A DNA stretch of 19,108 bases from positions 1-19,108 of the forward strand of contig CANLCC010000042.1 in the NCBI GenBank assembly GCA_947488815.1. Direction: 5' to 3'. The stretch comes from CAIQIA01 sp945861105. GTDB taxonomy: Bacteria; Cyanobacteriota; Cyanobacteriia; PCC-6307; Cyanobiaceae. A model generated the notes under the pieces. That model saw only the letters and a program-made list of their open reading frames with translations. It did no database searches and was not told the origin of the DNA. Made by a program: the position numbers and the translations under genes. Shown piece after piece: positions 1-7,236 of the stretch. Every line of letters starts with the position of its first letter. The stretch's first letter is position 1.

Positions 1-614
1 CGTCCATCTGGCGCCACGATCAACGCCGCGATCAACCGGTCGAGGTCCAGCTGGCCGTAGGCCATGCCCGTGGCGTAACCATCCCGGCGCAGATAGTCGA
101 GCCGGTCACAGTCGAGCTGGCTGCTGACCAGGGCCGCCACGGCGGGGTGGGGGGCCGCACCGGTCTCGAGCAGGGTGGCCACGGCCTCCGCCGTGCCGGC
201 TGCCAAGGCCTCCAGCGGCTCCCGCAGGCTGGCCTCCTCGCGGATCAGGCGGGCCGACCAGGCTTCATGGTGCAGGCCGAACATCGCCTCACCGCTGTGG
301 CTGAGGGGGCCATGGCCCACGTCGTGGAGCAGGGCAGCCCCCAGCAGCAGGCCGCGGTGGGCGGCCAAGTCCGGCTGTTGTCGTTCCAGGTGGGTGAGGG
401 CCCGGCGGGCCAGCTGCAGCACCCCCAGGGAGTGGGTGAACCGGCTCGACTCGGCCCCGTGGAAGGTGAGAAACGCCGGCCCCAGCTGGCGGATGCGGCG
501 CAGGCGCTGGAAGGGTGGCGCGTCGATCAGCGCCATGGCCATCGCCTCTTCGGGGCGGGCGCTGTCGAGTTCGATCGGGCCGTGCAGGGGATCGTGGTAA
601 GTGCGCCGTGCCAT
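1..614 (-). CDS. HD-domain phosphohydrolase (COG1078-like), 3' end outside window
   Basis: Partial gene: about 204 N-terminal residues are visible from the ATG at 614-612, and the reading frame is still open at the window edge. It has the HD-superfamily metal site in order: H61 (in FTHSLGV), the H97-D98 doublet (in LLHDVGHGPLSH) and D168 (in SSQLDCDRLDYL). The start MARRTYHDPLHGPIELD and these blocks match the COG1078 / SAMHD1-like family, which in characterised members hydrolyses dNTPs or other phosphate esters using divalent metals. The substrate here is unknown. The start lies only 4 bases after the ctpA stop, so the two are probably co-transcribed. The family call is secure; the reaction is inferred from the family. 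Confidence 0.85.
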   Translation of the reverse strand, partial: MARRTYHDPLHGPIELDSARPEEAMAMALIDAPPFQRLRRIRQLGPAFLTFHGAESSRFTHSLGVLQLARRALTHLERQQPDLAAHRGLLLGAALLHDVGHGPLSHSGEAMFGLHHEAWSARLIREEASLREPLEALAAGTAEAVATLLETGAAPHPAVAALVSSQLDCDRLDYLRRDGYATGMAYGQLDLDRLIAALIVAPDG

Positions 615-618
615 CGCG

Positions 619-1863
619 TCAGCTTCCGCCCGGGGGCAGCTGGGCGATGAGGGCCTCGGCGGCGGCCCGCAGCCAGGGATCGCTGTCGCTGCCCACCACG
701 CTGCCCTGGGGGGGATCCCCCGGCAGGGGCAGGTCGGGGTCGAGGCCCAGGCCATGGATGCTGCGGCCCGAGGGGGTGAGGTAGCGGGCGGTGGTGACCG
801 CCAGGCCACTGCCGTCGCCGAGGGGGATGAGGCTCTGGATCTCGGCCTTGCCGAAGCTGCGCTGCCCCGCCAGCAGGGACCGGCCCGCATCCTGCAGGGC
901 CCCCGCCAGAATCTCGCTGGCACTGGCGGTGCCGCCGTTGATCAGGGTCAGCATCGGGCCGTCATACAGCTGCTGCGGCGACGCCGTCAGCCGTTCGTCG
1001 ATGCCCGTGCGCAGCTGGGTCTCGACGATCACGTCGCCCGCCAGCAGATCGTCGGCCACCGCCAGTCCGGCACTCACCAGCCCACCGGAGTTGTTGCGCA
1101 GATCGAGCAGCAGCCCCTCGATGCCGCCCTCCTGCAGCACCGCCAGGGCTTCGGCCACGGCGGCCGGCACGGGGTCGCTGAACTGGGTCAGCCGCAGGTA
1201 GCCGAGGGTGTGGCCGTCCTGGCGCAGCCGCCGGCTGCGCACCGGCCGCAGGTCCACCGCCCGCCGCTCCAGGTCGAGGCTGCGCCGTCGACCGTCCGGG
1301 TCCTCCACCTCCAGGTGCACCGGGCTGCCCGCTTCGCCCCGCAGCCGTGCGGCACTGCCCTCAAGCCCCAGCCCGGCGGTGGGCACCCCATCGATGCTCA
1401 GCAGCAGCGTTCCGTCGCCAAGGCCAGCCTCGGCGGCCGGTGATCCCTCCAGGGGGGCGATCACCACCAGGGCACCGGTGTCGGGCCGCAGGCCCAGCTC
1501 GAGGCCGACACCGCTGACGCTGCCCTGGGTGGCCGCCTGCATCGGCGCGTAGCTGTCGGGCCGCAGCAGTCGCGTGTAGGGGTCGTGCAGGGGCTCGAGC
1601 ATGGCATCGATGGCGTCATAGGCCTCGCTGCGGTTGCGGATCGGACGCTCCAGGGCCTTCTGCCGTGACCGGCGCCAGGGCACCCCCTCGAGGGTGGGAT
1701 CGACGTAGCCCTCGTTCACCAGCCGCCAGACCTCCACCACCAGGCTCTGGTCGTCGGAGAGGGCCAGGGCGCTGCCGGCCCCCCTGGCCGGCAGGGGGGT
1801 CAGCACGAGCAGCAGAGCCAGCAGCAGGCCGATGAGGCGGCGCCAGGGGTGCGACCGGATCAC
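619..1863 (-). CDS. ctpA: Carboxyl-terminal processing protease CtpA
   Basis: Serine protease of the S41 (tail-specific protease) family. CtpA removes the C-terminal extension of precursor D1 (PsbA) in the thylakoid lumen, which the photosystem II manganese cluster needs. Numbered from an upstream TTG-free extension beginning at 1929, the protein has a hydrophobic export signal (residues 31-48, ending LPARGAG), a PDZ region (about 135-210, with GVGLELG), and the catalytic dyad S336 (in GGTASASEI) and K361 (in FGKAEIQSL). The 25-residue spacing of the dyad matches Prc and D1 protease. I chose the GTG at 1863 because it leaves a short basic n-region (VIRSHPWRR) before the hydrophobic core and avoids overlapping petB. 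About 414 aa from this start. It is divergent from petB and followed 4 bases later by the HD hydrolase. The glycine usual after the catalytic lysine (FGKG) is alanine here. Cyanobacteria carry several Ctp paralogs, so CtpA rather than another paralog is inferred mainly from the petB neighbour. Confidence 0.87.
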   Translation of the reverse strand: MIRSHPWRRLIGLLLALLLVLTPLPARGAGSALALSDDQSLVVEVWRLVNEGYVDPTLEGVPWRRSRQKALERPIRNRSEAYDAIDAMLEPLHDPYTRLLRPDSYAPMQAATQGSVSGVGLELGLRPDTGALVVIAPLEGSPAAEAGLGDGTLLLSIDGVPTAGLGLEGSAARLRGEAGSPVHLEVEDPDGRRRSLDLERRAVDLRPVRSRRLRQDGHTLGYLRLTQFSDPVPAAVAEALAVLQEGGIEGLLLDLRNNSGGLVSAGLAVADDLLAGDVIVETQLRTGIDERLTASPQQLYDGPMLTLINGGTASASEILAGALQDAGRSLLAGQRSFGKAEIQSLIPLGDGSGLAVTTARYLTPSGRSIHGLGLDPDLPLPGDPPQGSVVGSDSDPWLRAAAEALIAQLPPGGS

Positions 1864-1883
1864 GGCGGCCAGGGAGCTATCGG

Positions 1884-1889
1884 TAGAAT
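1884..1889 (+). promoter_or_regulatory. Possible petB -10 element (TAGAAT)
   Basis: TAGAAT in the 64-base gap between the ctpA start and petB matches the bacterial -10 consensus at five of six positions, about 38 bases upstream of the petB ATG. I see no convincing -35 hexamer at the usual distance, which would fall at the start of ctpA. The call rests on the -10 match and position only. Confidence 0.3.
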
Positions 1890-1927
1890 CCCGCCACCCC
1901 ACCCCTCCAGGCAACCCTCTCCGCTGC

Positions 1928-2584
1928 ATGGCGAACTCCTCCCCCGTCTACGACTGGTTCAACGAGCGCCTGGAGCTCCAGGAGATCGTTGATGATGTGT
2001 CTTCCAAGTACGTGCCGCCCCACGTCAACATCTTCTATTGCCTGTGTGGCATCACGCTGGTGTGCTTTCTGATTCAGTTCGCCACCGGCTTCGCAATGAC
2101 GTTCTATTACAAGCCCACGGTGGCTGAGGCCTACACCTCGGTGCAGTACCTCATGACCGACGTGAGCTTCGGCTGGTTGATCCGCTCCGTCCATCGCTGG
2201 AGCGCCAGCATGATGGTGCTGATGCTCATCCTGCACGTCTTCCGCGTGTACCTCACCGGTGGCTTCAAGCGCCCCCGCGAACTGACCTGGGTCACCGGCG
2301 TCACCATGGCCGTGATCACCGTCTCCTTCGGTGTGACCGGGTACTCCCTGCCCTGGGACCAGGTCGGCTACTGGGCCGTCAAGATCGTGTCCGGTGTTCC
2401 TGCCGCCGTTCCTGTGGTCGGCGACTTCATGGTTGAACTGCTCCGCGGTGGCGAGAGCGTCGGCCAGTCGACCCTGACCCGCTTCTACAGCCTCCACACC
2501 TTTGTGCTGCCCTGGCTGCTGGCGGTGTTCATGCTGGCTCACTTCCTGATGATCCGTAAACAGGGCATCTCCGGTCCCCTCTGA
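1928..2584 (+). CDS. petB: Cytochrome b6 (PetB)
   Basis: Core membrane subunit of the cytochrome b6f complex, which passes electrons from plastoquinol to plastocyanin or cytochrome c6 and pumps protons into the thylakoid lumen. The 218 aa from this ATG match the usual picocyanobacterial length and the start MANSSPVYDWFNERL. The four b-heme ligands are H89, H103, H190 and H205, equivalent to H86/H100/H187/H202 in the 215-aa form. C38 corresponds to the cysteine that covalently anchors the extra heme c(n). The second cysteine, C40, sits where I recall a glycine in many homologs (YCLCG versus YCLGG). Four membrane helices and the GYSLPWDQVGYWA block are present. No Shine-Dalgarno motif precedes the ATG. 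petD follows after 48 bases, the usual petBD operon. Identity is certain. Confidence 0.98.
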   Translation: MANSSPVYDWFNERLELQEIVDDVSSKYVPPHVNIFYCLCGITLVCFLIQFATGFAMTFYYKPTVAEAYTSVQYLMTDVSFGWLIRSVHRWSASMMVLMLILHVFRVYLTGGFKRPRELTWVTGVTMAVITVSFGVTGYSLPWDQVGYWAVKIVSGVPAAVPVVGDFMVELLRGGESVGQSTLTRFYSLHTFVLPWLLAVFMLAHFLMIRKQGISGPL

Positions 2585-2632
2585 TCGCTACGGATCTGAC
2601 TAGCTTTCCTCTACATCCCCTCCGTCATCGCC

Positions 2633-3115
2633 ATGCACATTCTCAAGGAGCCCGATCTCAGCGATCCCAAGCTGCGCGCCAAGCTGGCCAAGGGCATGGG
2701 TCACAACTACTACGGTGAGCCCGCCTGGCCCAACGACCTGCTTTACATCTTCCCGGTCGTGATTCTGGGCACCATCGCCTGCATCGTCGGACTGGCGGTG
2801 CTGGATCCGGCCATGCTCGGCGACAAAGCCGATCCGTTTGCCACTCCCCTCGAGATTCTTCCCGAGTGGTACCTGTATCCGGTCTTCCAGATCCTGCGGG
2901 TTGTTCCGAACAAGCTGCTTGGCATTGCCCTGCAGACTATGATTCCCCTGGGTCTGATGCTTGTGCCGTTCATCGAGAGCTTCAACAAGTTCCAGAACCC
3001 CTTCCGGCGTCCCGTGGCCATGGCGGTGTTCCTGTTCGGCACCGTGGTCACCATCTACCTCGGCATCGGCGCTGCCCTGCCCATCGACAAGTCCCTCACT
3101 CTCGGACTGTTCTGA
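2633..3115 (+). CDS. petD: Cytochrome b6f complex subunit IV (PetD)
   Basis: Subunit IV, homologous to the C-terminal half of mitochondrial cytochrome b; with PetB it forms the quinol-oxidising site. Length (160 aa) and start (MHILKEPDLSDPKLRAKLAK) are canonical. The PEWY motif that lines the Qo site is present (ILPEWYLYPVFQ, about residue 78), as are three membrane segments and the GHNYYGEPAWPNDLLYIFP block. It lies 48 bases after petB with no terminator between them, so the pair is one transcript. A strong hairpin terminator begins 20 bases after its stop codon. Confidence 0.98.
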   Translation: MHILKEPDLSDPKLRAKLAKGMGHNYYGEPAWPNDLLYIFPVVILGTIACIVGLAVLDPAMLGDKADPFATPLEILPEWYLYPVFQILRVVPNKLLGIALQTMIPLGLMLVPFIESFNKFQNPFRRPVAMAVFLFGTVVTIYLGIGAALPIDKSLTLGLF

Positions 3116-3132
3116 AGCCTGCTCCTGTTGTT

Positions 3133-4656
3133 TCAAAGCCCGCCATCGGCGGGCTTTTTTGTTGCCCGGGTCCGCACGGGTCTGGACCAGGTGCTCAGGC
3201 GCAGCGGTGTGGCGGTTTCGTCAAGGTCAAATAGCTCCACGTCTTCGGGGCAGCGGCGCAGCAGATGATGCAGCAGCAGAAAGCCCACGATCGTCCAGGT
3301 CTGGTAGGTGCGGGCCTGCTGGCCCACCCAGGTGCCGGTGGGACCGTCGAAATATTCCGCCCACTGCTGACGTGGCAGCTGGTTCAGCTGTTGCCAGTAG
3401 CACTCCTCCAGCATGGTGCGGGTCTGCCCCATCAGCAGCACATCGTCGCTGGGCCGGCGGCGGCGGTGCATCAGCACGGCCGCGGCAAAGGGCCAGAGCA
3501 GGCTCGGCCAGTGGCCGCCGTTGTGGTAACTCCAGGGCCAGTTCTTGGGATCCATGCCTGTCTTGTCGCGCCACTCATCGCCTTCCATCGGCGGGTGGCA
3601 GATGCGCATGGGCATCTGGGCCATCAGGTGCTGCCGGTTGTGCAGCACCAGCCGGAACAGGGCCCGCTGCTGGGGGCCCGTGAGCAGACCGAACAGGGAC
3701 CCCAGGGAATTGCCCAGGCTGTAGAAGCGGAAATCAGGTCGGCCGGTGCGCATGTTGCCGATCAGATACCCACCCCGATGGTCCAGCCATTCCTGCAGCC
3801 AGTGGGGAATGACTTCGGGCTGCACGTTGAATTCGTTCTGTGATTGCTGATCGCCGTACTGTTCGGTCGGCCGGCGGCGCAGCACCTGCATGGTCTTGCT
3901 GGTCACCCAGTAATGCTTCAGCAGAAACACCCGCAGATCGCGGGTCCAGGTGCGTGTCAGTTCAAGCCGCTGCTGGGTGAGACGGGCCGCCTGGCCCTTC
4001 TGCACCAGTTCCATCAGGCGGCAGCAGCTCTTGAGGCAGCCGTAGAGCAGACTCTGCACCTCCAGGGGGGCTCCCCACACGTCCATGGGGCGGTCGATCA
4101 TGAACGAGCAGTCGGGAACGAACAGCACCGGGGTGCCCTCGAAGGTGGGATGCAGCACCAGATCCAGCAGCAGCTGCACCCCCCGTTGCACCCCCGGACT
4201 GGCGCCATAGATCACATCACCGCTGGCCCGCACATACATCCAGCAGAGCACCGGCCACCACAGGCTGGCGTCGACCGAGGTGATGCGGCCGATCGACCGC
4301 TGGCCGTAATCGGCCACGATGGTGCCGCTTTCTTCCACGAAGCTGGTGGGGAACACACCACGGGTGCGGGTGTTGCTGCTCTGCAGCTCCAGGCAGAGAT
4401 CGAGAAAATGGCGAACGATCGGGAAGCGTCCCTGCAGCAGCAGGTACACCATCACCGGCACGTTGTCGCGCAGGAAGATCTCGCCGTAGTTGAGGGCCGA
4501 ATCATGCAGATGGGTCTGCAGGGCCGCCAGGGCACCGGCCGGTTGGCCCCGCACCGTCACCAGCGTGCGTTCGAACAGGTCTTCGGCGGCGGCAACGATG
4601 CGTGCCTCGCCTGAATTGGGGCGGGTGCGTCGTTCCAGGGGGCGCGGCGGAACCAT
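3133..4656 (-). CDS. Alkaline/neutral invertase, glycoside hydrolase family 100
   Basis: Cytoplasmic enzyme that hydrolyses sucrose to glucose and fructose; in cyanobacteria it adjusts the compatible solute sucrose. About 507 aa from the ATG at 4656, with an in-frame TTG five codons upstream. GH100 blocks are visible: NYGEIFLRDNVPVMVYLLL, IGRITSVDASLWWP (D129, aligned with the catalytic acid D188 of Anabaena InvA), MDVWGAPLEVQSLLY, and CHPPMEGDEW followed by DPKNWPWSYHNGGHWPSLLW. E358 in that block lies about as far from D129 as catalytic E414 lies from D188 in InvA. There is no signal peptide. Last gene of the minus-strand run, 23 bases after mtnC. Its final codons are made from the petD terminator hairpin. 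The C-terminal tail past the TWTIVGFLLLHHLL segment is arginine/threonine-rich and probably lineage-specific. Confidence 0.93.
   Translation of the reverse strand: MVPPRPLERRTRPNSGEARIVAAAEDLFERTLVTVRGQPAGALAALQTHLHDSALNYGEIFLRDNVPVMVYLLLQGRFPIVRHFLDLCLELQSSNTRTRGVFPTSFVEESGTIVADYGQRSIGRITSVDASLWWPVLCWMYVRASGDVIYGASPGVQRGVQLLLDLVLHPTFEGTPVLFVPDCSFMIDRPMDVWGAPLEVQSLLYGCLKSCCRLMELVQKGQAARLTQQRLELTRTWTRDLRVFLLKHYWVTSKTMQVLRRRPTEQYGDQQSQNEFNVQPEVIPHWLQEWLDHRGGYLIGNMRTGRPDFRFYSLGNSLGSLFGLLTGPQQRALFRLVLHNRQHLMAQMPMRICHPPMEGDEWRDKTGMDPKNWPWSYHNGGHWPSLLWPFAAAVLMHRRRRPSDDVLLMGQTRTMLEECYWQQLNQLPRQQWAEYFDGPTGTWVGQQARTYQTWTIVGFLLLHHLLRRCPEDVELFDLDETATPLRLSTWSRPVRTRATKKPADGGL
3135..3160 (+). terminator. 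Rho-independent terminator of petBD
   Basis: A perfect 10-bp stem (AAAGCCCGCC / GGCGGGCTTT) with a 3-base ATC loop is followed by further T residues. It lies 20 bases after the petD stop. The same bases encode the last residues of the convergent invertase gene on the minus strand. Read from the other strand only a short T run follows the stem, so it should terminate mainly petBD. Confidence 0.88.
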
Positions 4657-4679
4657 GGCAACCCAGACCAATCCGCAAG

Positions 4680-5459
4680 CTACGCGGCGGCAGGGGTGAG
4701 TGCCAGGGTCGCGAGGGTTTCGACCACCGGCCAGGGGCCGTCGGCCAGGGGGTCGGGGTTGCCGGGCCGCCGGCAGCCGCAGACCTGCAGGCCGGCGCCA
4801 GCGCCGGCGGCCAGCTCCCCCCGGGCATCGCTGAGAAACAGCACCTCCCCGGGCCGGCAGCCCAGGCTCTCGACCAGCCGTTGGTAGCTGGCGCTCTCCT
4901 GTTTGGGCCCGAGGCGGGTGTCGTACCAGCCGCTGAACAGGGGGCGCAGATCGCCCGCGCTGCTGTGCCCGTAGAGCAGCTGCTGGGCAGGGACCGAGCC
5001 GCTGGAATAGACCGCCAGCTGCAGGCCGGCCCCATGCCAGCGCCGCAGGGCCGGCGCCACATCGTCAAACAGGGGGGCCTGCAGCTGGCCGTCGGCGTAG
5101 CCATCGGCCCAGATCATCCCCTGCAGATCCTTGAGGGCCGTGAGTTTGCGGTCATGGGCGATCAGCCAGCGCAGCCAGGGCAGCAGATCCGTGGAGCCGC
5201 CGTCATCCACCGGCGCTGGCGGTGCCGTGGGGTCGGTCTCGTCGTGCCAGGCCTGCAGCAGCTGCTGCCGCAGGGGTTCGAGGGCCGGGCTGCCCTGCCG
5301 CCGCTGCAGCCAGGTAGGCAAGGCCTCGACCGCATGGGGAAACAACACACCGGTGACGAAGTCCACCGGGCAGGTGGTGCCTTCAATGTCGAGCACCACC
5401 GCCCGCAGGTTCGTGAGAGCCACGGGCCCAGGGGGCAGCGGTTCAGAAGTCAGCGGCAC
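4680..5459 (-). CDS. mtnC: Enolase-phosphatase E1 / acireductone synthase MtnC
   Basis: HAD-family enzyme of the methionine salvage pathway. It enolises and then dephosphorylates 2,3-diketo-5-methylthiopentyl-1-phosphate to give acireductone. The 259 aa carry the family's variant HAD motif I (VVLDIEGTTCPVDFV: nucleophile D24, with E26 in place of the usual second Asp), motif II (YSSGS, S152/S153), motif III lysine (K186 in LGPKQES) and motif IV (FLSDARGEL, D211). It begins at a GTG (5459) that overlaps the end of mtnB by 10 bases, implying translational coupling. A GTG at codon 13 is an alternative start. The preceding pathway enzyme MtnB is its upstream neighbour. MtnA, MtnD and MtnP are not in this window. 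Confidence 0.95.
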   Translation of the reverse strand: MPLTSEPLPPGPVALTNLRAVVLDIEGTTCPVDFVTGVLFPHAVEALPTWLQRRQGSPALEPLRQQLLQAWHDETDPTAPPAPVDDGGSTDLLPWLRWLIAHDRKLTALKDLQGMIWADGYADGQLQAPLFDDVAPALRRWHGAGLQLAVYSSGSVPAQQLLYGHSSAGDLRPLFSGWYDTRLGPKQESASYQRLVESLGCRPGEVLFLSDARGELAAGAGAGLQVCGCRRPGNPDPLADGPWPVVETLATLALTPAAA

Positions 5460-6094
5460 AGGCCCTCCAGCAGCAGTTGTCGCCAGCGCTGCTCCAGCAG
5501 AAATTCCAGGATCTCGACGTGGCGCCGGGCCTGGGCCAGGTCGGCACCCCAGGCATAGAGGCCATGGCCGGCGATCAGCAGCCCGTGGGGGGCCGACGCC
5601 AGCAGGGGACCGGCGGCGTCACTCAGCCGTTGCAGGTCCTGGTCGTTGGCCAGCACCGGGATCGTCACCTCGGTGTCGTGGCTGCGGATGCCCTCCAGAC
5701 CCTTGAGCATCTCGAGATCCCTCAGCGCCAGGTGGCCGGCCCCCAGGGCCCACCCCGACAGCAGCGTCGCAGCATGGGAGTGGGTGTGCAGCACGGCCCC
5801 GGCCCCGCAGTGATGCACGATCGCCAGGTGCAGCAGGGTTTCGGCACTGGCCCGTCCCGCCCCCTGACACACGGCACCGGCGGCATCGACGACGATCAGC
5901 GCCTCGGGGGCCACCTGGCCCTTGTCGACGCCGCTGGGGGCCATCAGCAGCTGCAGCGGCTGCATCTGCAGCACACAGCTGAAATTGCCGCCGGTGCCGT
6001 CACACCAGCCGCGGCGGTGCAGGGCGCCCATGGTGGCGACAAGGTCGTGCCGGAGGAGCGGCTCCGGCGTGGTCAGGCTTGGCACGTGGGGCAC
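5450..6094 (-). CDS. mtnB: Methylthioribulose-1-phosphate dehydratase MtnB
   Basis: Zinc-dependent class II aldolase-fold enzyme. It dehydrates 5-methylthioribulose-1-phosphate to the diketone used by MtnC, the next gene. The 214 aa show GTGGNFSC, APSGVDKG, catalytic-type E85 (in SAET), zinc ligands H103 and H105 (in LHTHSH), and H177 (in GHGLYAWG). The longest start is a GTG at 6094, inside the last codons of mutM. A second GTG three codons later is equally possible, and either start overlaps mutM. The 3' end overlaps mtnC by 10 bases. The order mtnB-mtnC supports a functional methionine salvage pair. Confidence 0.93.
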   Translation of the reverse strand: MPHVPSLTTPEPLLRHDLVATMGALHRRGWCDGTGGNFSCVLQMQPLQLLMAPSGVDKGQVAPEALIVVDAAGAVCQGAGRASAETLLHLAIVHHCGAGAVLHTHSHAATLLSGWALGAGHLALRDLEMLKGLEGIRSHDTEVTIPVLANDQDLQRLSDAAGPLLASAPHGLLIAGHGLYAWGADLAQARRHVEILEFLLEQRWRQLLLEGLCR

Positions 6095-6933
6095 CAGTGG
6101 CTGCTGCGCCCCCCCAGTCTGTCGCGCCGCAGCAGGGTTCCGCAGCGGCGGCAGGGGGTGCCGCTGCGGCGGTAGACCCAGGCGGCGCCGCCGTAATTGC
6201 CGTTGGTGCCCGTCAGGTCACGGAAATCGGAGAAGGTGGTGCCACCGGCGCCGATGCTGGTCTCGAGCACCGCCACCAGTTCGCTCCGCAGCCGCTCCAG
6301 GGCGGGGGGCCGCAGGCGCCCGGCCGGGGTCTGGGGACGGATGCCGGCCAGGAACAGCGCTTCATCGGCATAGATGTTGCCCACCCCCGCCACCAGCGCC
6401 TGGTCGAGCAGGGCACTCTTGATGGGCCTGCCGGACCCCTTCAGCCGGGTCCGCAGATGCTCGACGGTGAAGGCCGGACCGAGGGGTTCGGGACCGAGGC
6501 GGGCCAGGCCGGTGATCACCCGCTCTTCGGCGACACCGGCGGGCACGAACCAGAGGGTGCCGAAGGAGCGCAGGTCCACAAAGCGCAGTTCCCGCGGCTG
6601 GCCATCCTGGCGGCCAAGAAACCGCACCCGGGTGTGGCTGCAGGGGGGCGGGGCGTCGGGCCCCAGCCAGCGGAACTGGCCGGTCATGCGCAGATGGCAG
6701 CCCAGCACCCCTGCCGGCTGGTCATCCCGATGCAGATCGGCCAGCAGATATTTACCCCGGCGGCGCCAGGGACCGGGCCGGCAGCCGGCCAGGGCTGCGG
6801 CAAACCCGTCGCCATCGCCGGCCGGAGCCACGATGGCGCGGGTGCGCAACACCTCGACCCGATCGACCACAAAACGGCAGACCTGAGACTCCAGGCCGCG
6901 ACGAACCGTCTCGACCTCAGGCAGTTCAGGCAT
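6073..6933 (-). CDS. mutM: Formamidopyrimidine-DNA glycosylase MutM (Fpg)
   Basis: Bifunctional base-excision glycosylase/AP lyase that removes 8-oxoguanine and ring-opened purines. The 286 aa begin MPELPEVETVRRGL, so after Met removal Pro is the Schiff-base nucleophile and Glu the partner acid. K61 (RRRGKYLL) corresponds to the conserved beta-hairpin lysine. The helix-two-turn-helix region contains VAGVGNIYADEALFLAGI. The C-terminal zinc finger is intact: C261, C264, C281, C284 with R276 in GGRSSHWC. It starts 15 bases after psaE, so it is probably read from the psaE promoter. That would tie an oxidative-damage repair enzyme to expression of a photosystem I subunit. Confidence 0.97.
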   Translation of the reverse strand: MPELPEVETVRRGLESQVCRFVVDRVEVLRTRAIVAPAGDGDGFAAALAGCRPGPWRRRGKYLLADLHRDDQPAGVLGCHLRMTGQFRWLGPDAPPPCSHTRVRFLGRQDGQPRELRFVDLRSFGTLWFVPAGVAEERVITGLARLGPEPLGPAFTVEHLRTRLKGSGRPIKSALLDQALVAGVGNIYADEALFLAGIRPQTPAGRLRPPALERLRSELVAVLETSIGAGGTTFSDFRDLTGTNGNYGGAAWVYRRSGTPCRRCGTLLRRDRLGGRSSHWCPTCQA

Positions 6934-6948
6934 TGCCGGGGGGCCTGG

Positions 6949-7158
6949 TCAGGCCTTCTCGAGTTCGGCTTCGGAGAAGTTGTTGGTGTTCACACCGCCG
7001 TCCACACCCGAGAAGCCGTTGTAGTTGACCTTCTCGAAGCGCACCACCACGGGATAGCGGATGCCGGAGGTGTCGATGGAGGCAACGGTGCCCACCTCGT
7101 TGAACCAATACGACTCGGGACGCTTGATGCGCACCTTGTCACCGCGGGAGATCGCCAT
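6949..7158 (-). CDS. psaE: Photosystem I reaction centre subunit IV (PsaE)
   Basis: Small SH3-fold protein on the cytoplasmic side of photosystem I that helps ferredoxin docking and cyclic electron flow. The 69 aa (MAISRGDKVRIKRPESYWFN ... TNNFSEAELEKA) have the canonical length with no insertions, including the YPVVVRFEKVNYNGFSGV block. First gene of the minus-strand run psaE-mutM-mtnB-mtnC-invertase. I see no Shine-Dalgarno motif before the ATG. Its promoter must lie in the 78-base gap to the divergent gene or inside that gene. Confidence 0.98.
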   Translation of the reverse strand: MAISRGDKVRIKRPESYWFNEVGTVASIDTSGIRYPVVVRFEKVNYNGFSGVDGGVNTNNFSEAELEKA

Positions 7159-7205
7159 GCCGGGGCCGGGTCTGGACTGTCCGCCTGAAGTTACCCGGCG
7201 CCATG

Positions 7206-7219
7206 GGGCCCGCGGGCCC
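7206..7219. promoter_or_regulatory. 14-bp perfect palindrome in the psaE divergent gap
   Basis: GGGCCCGCGGGCCC reads identically on both strands and lies between the psaE start and the divergent GTG start at 7237. It may be an operator, but GC-only palindromes are expected in DNA of this composition. Role unproven. Confidence 0.2.
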
Positions 7220-7236
7220 GGCCGTCATGATTCGTC

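Noticed and set aside
1864..1929. Extended ctpA start at 1929
   Set aside because: It would overlap the petB start codon and put 22 extra residues before the signal peptide.
3265..4614. Long plus-strand reading frames across the invertase region
   Set aside because: Histidine/glutamine-rich shadow translations opposite a clear GH100 gene.
4657..4671. TTG start five codons upstream of the invertase ATG
   Set aside because: The ATG at 4656 is the more likely start; nothing supports the TTG.
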